Part shown: positions 56,100 to 64,000 of the stretch, piece after piece
Position numbering within the stretch: position 1 is the stretch's first letter
Layout: each line of letters starts with the position of its first letter
Source: Plotosus lineatus
Taxonomy: Eukaryota > Chordata > Actinopteri > Siluriformes > Plotosidae
Reading direction: 5' to 3'
DNA: 64,000 bases
Assembly (NCBI GenBank): GCA_024760905.1
Contig: CM045734.1
Span: forward strand, 43,624,564-43,688,563
The notes under the pieces: model-generated
What the model was told of the DNA's origin: nothing
Databases searched by the model: none
Seen by the model: only the letters and a program-made list of their open reading frames with translations
Translations under genes and position numbers: made by a program

Positions 56100-57050
56100 C
56101 CACTTATTAATGCTGAAATCCATGCCTGTCGTTTTTGAAAATTATTTCCTGAAACATTTCTCATTGATACCCTATGCATTTTGCTCTTTGTCATTCTTCA
56201 GAAACAATTGTTCACTAAAACTTCTCACCTGGATCATATTTCAGTATTGCTTTAAAATGCTTCCTCCTGCCAGGAAATTTGATTCACATGGCTACCTATT
56301 TCCCACTACTGTACACCACTGGTTGTAATGTGGACCTGCTTTCACCTGCATGTATCAGCTGTTTCAGGTACATGGGAAGTTGAACTATGTCACAAGCTTA
56401 TTGTTTCTACATCTAAGTCTGATTTTTATGTCTGTTGTCATTTGTCTACGATCCTAAGGTGTACATTCTGTCCACATGGCTTCTGGGAGACATGTGTGTC
56501 TATTTAATAATTTAATGGTCTCCAATTTCTCTTAAAGAGTAACAGTATTGGTAATTATTATAGAATAATTTATGCATAATGTAATATGTTTCAGTGATAC
56601 AGATGCTTATTTTAACATAAATAACCATGGGAAGCACAAAAACCCTGGCCAGTTTTATCTAATGGATTACTACTAGGGGCTAAACAATAAGGAGCAGTCT
56701 TTTTTTTTTTTTTTCGAGACCTGACCTGAAGTGGGCTGGGATGTCCATCACAAGTAAACAACCAGATCTATTCAGCAAATGACATTTGTGTTAATATTTT
56801 AAAAAAAAAAGTGTTCAAGAGCCAACTTTGACTAGCAATTTATAGGAAATGGGTGTAAATGGTTACCTCTTTGAACCAGAGAGGGAAGAAACTTGTGGAG
56901 ACAGTGAGACATCACATTCCAGTGGGTTGAGAATGCTGCTAGAGATGTGCATGATGGTAGGTCCAAAATGGCTTATGCAGCAAACTTTTCCCAATCCAGC
57001 TTTCCTGTTATCAGCTAGTCTAGGAAACACATTATTCTCCAAGATTTTGA
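56100..57050. other. No gene recognised
   Basis: AT-rich unique-looking sequence. A short frame at 56849-57118 begins MGVNGYLFEPEREE; see the findings. Nothing firm. Confidence 0.35.
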
Positions 57051-57904
57051 CAGTTTTTGTTTGTGTGGCCGCATTCTTTGTACTTCACCATTTTCCACCA
57101 TTTTCCTCATGTGTCTAAATGGCTGGTATGATGGTATGATGCTCAAGAGGTATGCGGGCCTTGTGTCTTCACAGCTGACTAGTACCACTGCGTGCAGCTC
57201 TGCTGCTTCTAGCATTGCGCAAAGGAGGGCAGAATGTATAAGTCTTTCCCTGTCACTCCATAGGCTCTCAACCAGGAAGCCTATGGAGTTCCTCCACGTG
57301 GTGACACATTATAATTGGGTGTCTTGCAGCCCCAAGCTGACCTACAAGGGATGCAGAGGAGTACTGGCTCCATTACGTGTGGCATGCAAGCCCACCTGCA
57401 ATTTGGATTGTCCCTAGTGCCCACGATCCAGTTCTCCCAGCTATTGCTTAAATAGCTCCACTGTCTTGTGAATGACAAGATGGAGCCCAAGGCGAGGGGA
57501 GTAAACCCCGTCAAATAATCTGGAGTGGGGACCCTAAGGAGGTTGGTAAAGTACTGCAAGGGGGAATTTGATGTCTGAGCTGCCCAGGCTCATAGCACAC
57601 TGGAGAAGACATTTCAGCAAAGTCTCACGATATCGACTCAACACCGCAAGTGGCACTTCGGTTCACTCCAATTTGTGTAGGTAATAAGTGCCGGGGGTCA
57701 CTTCCATTTGTGAGAGAGGCCATCGTGTCTCACTGGACAGCTACGGCCCGCCTCAAATTGGGCAGCCCTCAGTCAGTCCCGCCACAGCTTGCCACTGGGT
57801 GTGTGTAGGGCTTATGGACTGATTTCCCTGACACGTGAACTGTAAATTCCACACCAGGCAGAAAAAGTGAAAGAAAAACAAAAACACTAGCTCATTTTGC
57901 TAGC

Positions 57905-58734
57905 TGGAATGTCCAGACCATGTGCCCTGGACTCACTGATGACCTCCAACAGATCAGTGATGCACACAAAATTGCCACCATCAACAAGGAGCTTGCAAGA
58001 CTGAACATAGACGGTGCTTGCCTCCAAGTGACCTGCCTGGCAGACAGTGGGTCCATCAGAGAGGTCAATTACACCTTCTTTTTGCAGGGCATGTCCAAGG
58101 ACACCCACAGACAAAATGGTGTTGATTTTTCAGTGAAGAACTCACAGAGTGCAGCCATGGAACCTTCAACGAGCAGAAAAGAGGGGCTCATCACTCTCTG
58201 CCTTTCGACATGAGTAGGCTTTGCCAACTTCCTCAGTGTCTTGACCGGGGATTTAGCTCAGTTGGTAGAGCGTCCGCTTTATCCTCCGGTAGGTTGGAGT
58301 TCAAATCCGGCAGCGTCATACCATAAGACGTTAAAATTTGGCAGTTGTTGCTTCCTGCTTGGCGCTCAGCATCAAAAGGATAGAACAACACAATAACTGG
58401 CGCTGCACAGTGGCGACAGGTGCCGAGCGCACAAAGCAAAATTTCAATGTATGTAATGTACTTTGACAATAAAGAGTTGTTTGTTTGTTTGTTTGTCTAT
58501 GCCCTGATGCTCTGTTCCACCTCTGAAACCAAATACCATTTCTATGAGGTACTGGATGAGCCAATATCCAAAATTACCCGAACTGAAGGATTGTACCTCC
58601 TGGGAGACTTCAATGTTAGGGTGGGTTCTGACCGTGAAGCCTGGCCCGCCTTTAATTGCCATGACATAAATAATATGAATGAGAATAGGCAAAGGCAGCT
58701 AGAACTGTGCTGCCACCATGGACTGTTTGTGTGA
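57905..58734 (+). pseudogene. LINE endonuclease, split by SINE
   Basis: The frame at 57920-58213 reads DDLQQISDAHKIATINKELA, RLNIDGACLQVTCLADSGSI (QET changed to QVT, so the catalytic Glu is lost) and NYTFFLQGMSKDTHRQNGVD. After the SINE it resumes with YALMLCSTSETKYHFYEVLD, GLYLLGDFNVRVGSDREAWP (catalytic Asp/Asn) and MNENRQRQLELCCHHGLFV. Inactive. Confidence 0.65.
58245..58496 (+). repeat. tRNA-derived SINE, family F, complete
   Basis: The head has canonical pol III boxes: A box TTTAGCTCAGTTGGTAGAGC and B box GGAGTTCAAATCCGG. The body has TTGGCGCTCAGCATCAAAAG. The tail reads GTACTTTGACAATAAAGAGT followed by (TTTG)n. It lies between the LINE's CAGTGTC and GTCTATGCCC. Only copy of this family in the window. 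The acceptor strands do not pair, so it is not a tRNA gene. Confidence 0.75.
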
Positions 58735-59470
58735 CCAACACATACTTCAAGTGCAAGGAGCTCCACAAAGTCTCAGAGACATCCCAGTTCTAAACACTGG
58801 CACCAGCTTGACTTTGTCATTGCCAGTCTGGAGAGTGTTTTTCACTGTGACACAGACCACACTCTAGTGAACAGCAAAGTAAGGCTGACACCAAAGAAGA
58901 TACATCATGCCAAAACCAGTGACCTACCATGTAAACATCTGCAGTGCAAAACACTAAGCAAAAACCTTCCTATTCTGCAACATCTTCCTAGAGAAGATGG
59001 ACACCTACCACTTCTGACTCTGGCATAAACCCCAAATGGTTTATGCTGTGTGATGCCATCAACTCCTCAGATATTGCAGCATTTGGTAAGAAGGAACACC
59101 AGAATGCTGAGTGATTTGAAGATCACTGTAATTAAATGCAACAAGTCATTGAATCCAAGAACAAAGCCCAGCTGACCTATATGCAGAATCTCTGCCCCAG
59201 CACTCACTGCACTCAAGGCTGACTGAAACATGGCTCAGTTGATTGCTTGTCATTGTGCAAATGACTACTGGCAGAACCTGTGCAACAAGATCCAGTTAGC
59301 TGCAGACACTGGTGATGCCCATGGATTGCATGATGGCATCAAAAGAGTCATAGAGCCAGCAGCTACTAAGATGGCACTGCTGAAGTCTGACAAGCAAGGT
59401 CATCAGTAACCAGTGCAAACAGCTTGAACACTGAGTTAAGTACTACCTGGAGCTATATACTACCCAGAAA

Positions 59471-60066
59471 GTGGTGACCGATACTTCCCTAGATGCCCTT
59501 CCCAGTCTCCCTGCCATGGAGGAACTGGATGCTTTACCTACCATAGATGAGCTTGGCAAAGCTATTGACTCCCTTAAATATGGAAAGGTCCCCAGGAAAG
59601 ACAGCATCCCCCCAGAAGTCTTGAAGTGCGGGAAGCTGGTTCTACTGCAACATCTCCATGAACTTCTCTGTCCTGTGCTAGAAAAAGTGTTACATCCCTC
59701 AAGACAAGTATGAACAAGCATCACTACAGTCTACAAGAACAAAGAGGGCTGCAGTGACTATAATAACTACAGTGGCATATCTCTTCTTAGTGTTTTGGGA
59801 AAAGTCTTACCCGTGTCATGCTTGTCTGCCTGTACTGTCTTGCATCACAGATGTATCCTGAGTCACAATGCAGCTTCAGAGCTGGTCAATCCACAGTGGG
59901 CATGATCTTCTCACTACGCCAGCTGAAGAAGTGCCAGGAGCAGCAGAAGTCACTGTACATCACCTTCATTGACATGACCAAAGCATTCAATCTGCTCAGT
60001 AGAAGCAGGCTCTTTAGCCTCCTGAAAAAAAAAATTGGATGTCCCTTTGACTTCTGCAGCTGGTGA
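59471..60066 (+). pseudogene. LINE reverse transcriptase fragments
   Basis: The frame at 59471-59713 has LPTIDELGKAIDSLKYGKVP and DSIPPEVLKCGK. The frame at 59818-60066 has SQCSFRAGQSTVGMIFSLRQ and LYITFIDMTKAFNLLSR (first catalytic Asp block FIDLTKAFD with D changed to N). Two or more frame shifts. Confidence 0.65.
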
Positions 60067-61439
60067 CACCCTTTCACAAAGACATGACATGCATAGCACA
60101 GTATGCTTCAACGGCAATATCTCCAAGTCCTTCCCAGTAAGCAGCGAAGTCAAGCAGCATTGCATCCTGGCCCGACCCTGTTTGGGTTATTCTTCTCTAT
60201 TTGCCTTTGGAGATTGTACTGACGGTGTCTACATCCACACTAGAGTGGACAGGAAGCTCTATAATGTTGCCCACCTGCATGCCTGTTCAGCCTGGCTACC
60301 AGCATCAAGAAAAACAACATCTTGGCCCAGGGTACCAGGGGTACTCCACCCCTGTTATCAACATCAACAGCAAGACCCTCAAAGTGGTGGACACTTTCAT
60401 CTATCTGAGATCCAAAATAATCAGCTCCCTTTCGTTTGTTATAGAAATCAATACTTGGATTTCCAAGGCCACTACAGTCATGTCCAAGCTCAACAAGTGT
60501 GCATGGGACAAAAGCCAGCTTATGGAAAACACTATGAGTCTACCAAGCCTGTGAACTTAGCACACTTCTGTACGGTAGCGAGTGTTGGACGACCTATGGC
60601 GGGCAAGAAAACGGCTCAACGGTTTCCATCTCCATTGCCTCAGGTGCCTCCTGCACATTAAATCCCACTCTGTTGGCCGAACCAAGCTCCACTTTAAGGA
60701 TGTCTGCAAGTGTGACTTGAAGCAAGCAGATCCTAACCTCAGTACATGGGAATCTATAGCTGCCATCAGAAGGGTGTACACGGTTTCCTTCGGCATTGAA
60801 AGGGCAGAGACTATTAGGAATGACCAGGAGGAAGACTAGAGCAACCTCGTTTGCAGCACCATCCTCCATCATCTGCATTGTCTTCAAGATATTCTGCCAT
60901 TCTAGAGTGGGACTCTACAGCCACTCAAGACGATGCTCTGCATAAACCTAGCACTACACCATTATCATTTGAGACAAACGGCTGAGGCTGATGATGACAT
61001 TTTCCTGGAGACATAACTCAGCACTGGCCAATAATGGCTTATCTTAGACTGGTGCTTGTTGCATGAGTTCAGCGACCACTTCGTCACAGTTCAGTCAACT
61101 GGATAAAACAATGCTTTCTTGTCACTACTAAGGCCGGAACAGTCAATCAAGAAGACAAAATGTTGCAATGCGTGCATAACTGACAGATGGCATGACAGCA
61201 CTTGCGCATGCTTGACAAGAGGTGAGAACAGATGTTGCCTGTGGAAACTGCGTCATACGAGATAGTTTTAAATAGCTAGTAGAAAAAAAAATAACAGCCA
61301 CCATTTAAGTCAGTTACTTAAATCAAAATTATGGGAATTCTTGATTTTTTTATATTTTACAATGTTGCATCAAAGTAAATGCATATCTCAGAATAAAAGG
61401 TCATAAATAAAAATAGAAAGATATTCTATAGGACAAGCC

Positions 61440-61600
61440 TAGGAGGAATGTGAGTGTGAATGGATGTGTCCTGTGATGGCCTGGAAAACTGTCCATGGTG
61501 TACCCCGCCCTCGCCCAGAGTCGGCTAAGACTGGCAGCAGCCTTCCCACAACCCTAATTAGGATTAATTGGTTCAGGAAAGGAATTAATGAAGCCTCAGG
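61440..61600 (+). repeat. L2-type SINE tail
   Basis: GTGTCCTGTGATGGCCTGGA, CCGCCCTCGCCCAGAGTCGG and CCCTAATTAGGATTAATTGG. Tail with a little body, no head. Confidence 0.7.
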
Positions 61601-61624
61601 AAGTGCAAGTGCCTCCAAAACATA

Positions 61625-62539
61625 CAGTGGTACCTTTGTTCTCAAACTTAATCGGTTCCAGAAGGCTGTTCAAATTCCATTTTGTTCGAATTCTAAATAC
61701 GCTTTCCCATTACAAATTATGTAAATGATTTTAATCCGTTCCAAGAGGCTAGAAAACTACCTTTTTTAAACATAATGTTATTTCATAATGTCATTTATAT
61801 GTATCAAATAGTATATTAAATGTGAAACAAGAGGACAAACACACAAACTTCTTAATAGATTAATTTATTTTGTGACTTTTTTTGATTTGTTTTTTGTTTA
61901 TTTTCGAACCAGCCTCGACTTCCTTGAAAGTGGAACTCTTCAGGATTCAAGCTCGGGTCTTTTTTCACCAAATCATTGTAGATTTCACGAGCTTTTCAGC
62001 AGATCACATCCTCGCTAACACTCTCCTGCTAACTGCCGCTCGTTTATGTATAGGAGCAGTAATTTTTATACCTCCTCCAGCACTTGTGGTCTTTGTTTGC
62101 TGATAACCGTGATGCCTTTCACCACATCACTGGCTATTAACACTCTCTTTGTTCTTCAGGATCACCCATATCGTTGATTTAGCCGTGAAATATTCCTTAG
62201 CAAGATCAGTAACACGCACGCCTGATTCATGCTCAGCTATCAGCTCTTTCTTAAACGCAACAGTTTTCCGCACAACTGACCTTTTCTCAGTAGCTTTCTT
62301 TGGCGACATGTTTATTAGCTAATCTAATCGAGTAAACAAAAAAAACAAGGTATACTGTACTTTGTAGTACAGGAGCAAGCACATCCACACGCACACAGTG
62401 GTCGAGTAGAGTCAAAAGAGACTGATTTCGGGAAGTCGCACACCTTTCCTCACTCTCGTCTCATTTTTCTCGCATATTTTTCGAGTTCGAATTCCAATTT
62501 GTTCAACCTCCAAAGCATTTGAAAACTGAGGTACCACTG
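61625..62539 (-). mobile_element. pogo/Tigger-like element, family 2
   Basis: 915 bp between TA dinucleotides. The left end CAGTGGTACCTTTGTTCTCA and the right end, reversed, CAGTGGTACCTCAGTTTTCA are inverted repeats. Minus-strand frame with a CENP-B-like helix-turn-helix at 62309-62127. The DDE domain is missing. Confidence 0.8.
62127..62309 (-). pseudogene. CENP-B-type helix-turn-helix of a pogo transposase, family 2
   Basis: 60 codons: MSPKKATEKRSVVRKTVAFK, KELIAEHESGVRVTDLAKEY, FTAKSTIWVILKNKESVNS. This is the N-terminal CENP-B box-binding fold. The frame is open and starts at a plausible ATG, but it stops before the second DNA-binding half and all of the DDE domain. Active pogo/Tigger transposases are about 450-600 residues. 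Confidence 0.7.
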
Positions 62540-62544
62540 TATTT

Positions 62545-63280
62545 CAAATTAAATTATCCGAATATGTTTAAATTAATGCTACCATACTAGTATATTATGC
62601 ATGTTGATGAAATGTCTATGTTGTGTTGCCTTGGAGACTCAAGGGATTTTAGTTAATGATACTTCAGTAGTACACTCTATGACTCTTTTATCCTTGAACA
62701 CCAAAAGGGTATTGATCAGGCATATGCTGCCCATATGTTAAAAACAGTGCAGGAGATTAGTAGTGATGTAAAATCCTGAAATGTTCCAAAGTCATAAGAA
62801 TGCCAGACTGTAACATTCCTTTCCTCATTTATCTCCAGATGGAGCATCTACATTCTGACAGAATTCCAATAGATTTTTTCCAACTACCATCGCTGACCTG
62901 CTGTATAATCATGGCTTCGACCTCGTGAGAGAAAAAATGGATATTAACTCCTGTCACCTCTTGTCATCCTCCTGTTGTTGATGAAACTCGAGGTTTTGTG
63001 AAAGAACATTTAAACAGCTTCTCATGGAGAAAAAAGAGAGGATCTCAGTAGACGTACTTTTGGGTGGAGAAAAGTAGTTTCCTTATCAGATGGCTGGTCT
63101 CGGGGACATTAGCAGGCCTAGTTACGCAATAGAAAATTAAAAAGGAAAAGCTAGATTTAATCTAACACAAAAACAATAGTGTTTTTGTTTTTTTGTTTTT
63201 TTTATTAAAGCAAGATTTTGTTCCATGGAGAAATTACTTGTACATGTGCAAATTTGTAGTCAGCAATATATATATATAAT
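62545..63280. other. No gene recognised
   Basis: AT-rich unique-looking sequence. Nothing supported. Confidence 0.4.
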
Positions 63281-63282
63281 AT

Positions 63283-63640
63283 AACTGCAGTGCTTGAATG
63301 ATGGGATGTATGATTGGCACGTCCACCACACAGCAAGAAGGTTCTGGATTCGAGTTCCAAACTTGGCGAGGGCATTTCTGTATGGAGTTTGTATGCCCTC
63401 CCCGCACTTGAAAGGTTTTTCTCTGGGTACTCCTGTTTCCTCCCAAAGTTCAAAGACATGCGGATTAAGCTTATTGGCTGTTCCAAATTGCACCTATGTG
63501 TGGACATGAGTACGTGAATGGCTGTGTTCTGGCTCCGTGATGCCATCCAGGGAACATTCCGTCTTCGCCATTCAAAACTGAGACAGTTTCAGCTTCTCCA
63601 CAACCATAATAGGATTAAGTGGTTTGATAAATGAGTGCAA
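63283..63640 (+). repeat. SINE family C
   Basis: Head GTATGATTGGCACGTCCACC and B-box-like TGGATTCGAGTTCCAAAC, body TATGGAGTTTGTATGCCCTC, tail ACCATAATAGGATTAAGTGG. Full-length, diverged. Confidence 0.7.
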
Positions 63641-63664
63641 GTGTATTTTATAAATTTTTCATTA

Positions 63665-63737
63665 TCATCTTCTCTAGCTTGATTTGGGGTCAGATTGTGG
63701 GGGCAGCAGCCTAAGCAGTGAGGTCCGAACGTCCCAC
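63665..63737 (-). mobile_element. CR1/L2-group (Rex1-like) LINE, 3' tip
   Basis: TTATCATCTTCTCTAGCTTG, GGGGTCAGATTGTGGGGGCA and GCAGCCTAAGCAGTGAGGTC match the 3' end of the copy at 21272. Only about 70 bp. Confidence 0.65.
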
Positions 63738-63741
63738 ATTA

Positions 63742-63789
<48 letters not shown>
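63742..63789. repeat. (ATT)n microsatellite
   Basis: Sixteen ATT units between a LINE tip and a SINE. Confidence 0.95.
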
Positions 63790-64000
63790 GGGGCAGTGGT
63801 GGTCTAGTGGATAGGGCACAGGATTGCTGATCCTAAGGTTGGGGGTTTGAGTCCCCACACGGTTGTCACTGTCCCCCCAGTGTAGCTAACTGGGTTATCA
63901 AAGGCAGGCCATGTCTCTCAATGTCTATGGTGAGAGGCATGTAAAAGAACCATTGCTGACTTTCGTAAAGAGTAGGCTGCAAAGTCATCAGCTTGTTTGT
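63790..64000 (+). repeat. SINE head A, cut by window end
   Basis: Head GGGGCAGTGGTGGTCTAGTG, body to CTTTCGTAAAGAGTAGGCTG. The GTAAAGAGTAG variant and CATCAGCTTGTTTGT point to the RTE-tailed type, but the tail lies beyond the window. Confidence 0.75.

Larger units (their letters stand above)
57100..61000 (+). mobile_element. Decayed endonuclease/RT LINE (RTE-X-like), broken by a SINE
   Basis: The 5' part (about 57100-57900) is non-coding and lacks landmarks except that it runs straight into the endonuclease. The endonuclease is at 57905-58740, reverse transcriptase pieces at 59471-60066, and C-terminal pieces at 60550-60840. The palm segment that should carry the FADD catalytic box is missing near 60290. 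Decayed by many frame shifts. Clade assignment is from remembered sequence and tentative; the 5' limit is uncertain. Confidence 0.6.

Noticed and set aside
58245..58320. Possible tRNA gene with good A and B boxes
   Set aside because: The 5' GGGGATT has no complementary acceptor strand downstream, and the unit continues into a SINE body with a TTTG tail.

Overview
The window reads as non-coding, repeat-rich genome of a ray-finned (teleost) fish. The evidence is a six-exon aquaporin-3 gene with clean GT/AG splice sites, many tRNA-headed SINEs, RTE-type and CR1/L2-group (Rex1-like) LINEs, Tc1 and pogo/Tigger-like DNA transposons, and very abundant (GT)n, (TA)n and (GA)n microsatellites. The order or species cannot be fixed from sequence alone.

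Layout. 1-12 kb: a decayed Tc1-like element, nested SINEs, a 1.5-kb minisatellite, a pogo-like fragment and a minus-strand RTE LINE (about 8.14-10.6 kb). 12-16.3 kb: a complete but frameshifted Tc1 copy, a TA-flanked pogo-like element and a possible solo LTR. 17-24 kb: several SINEs; a TTAA-flanked terminal-inverted-repeat element (19.23-20.39 kb) carrying a 111-codon reading frame that resembles the cysteine-rich C-terminal domain of P2X7 receptors; and a LINE bounded by target-site duplications. 24-44 kb: two Tc1 fragments, MITEs, another near-complete RTE copy (33.4-36.4 kb) broken by a nested SINE, many SINEs, and remnants of BovB-like and other reverse transcriptases. 44.2-53.1 kb: the only host gene recognised with confidence, aqp3 (plus strand, 291 residues), with a 5.5-kb first intron full of repeats, five short downstream exons and a 1.2-kb 3' UTR. 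53-64 kb: SINEs, an RTE 3' fragment, a Tc1 N-terminal remnant, a decayed endonuclease/reverse-transcriptase LINE interrupted by a different SINE, and a second type of pogo-like element.

How it fits together. aqp3 would encode a plasma-membrane water and glycerol channel; it has both NPA motifs and the aquaglyceroporin filter residues. Most of the rest is a record of transposition. Two observations stand out. First, the P2X7-ballast-like reading frame sits inside a TTAA-flanked transposon with its own good start context and poly(A) signals. Second, one tRNA-derived SINE head and body of about 215 bp is joined either to an L2-like tail or to an RTE-derived tail, and insertions of both types have target-site duplications. 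Other points of interest are a short internally deleted LINE copy that carries its own target-site duplication, and a SINE family in which (GT)n tracts repeatedly expanded at the same internal position.
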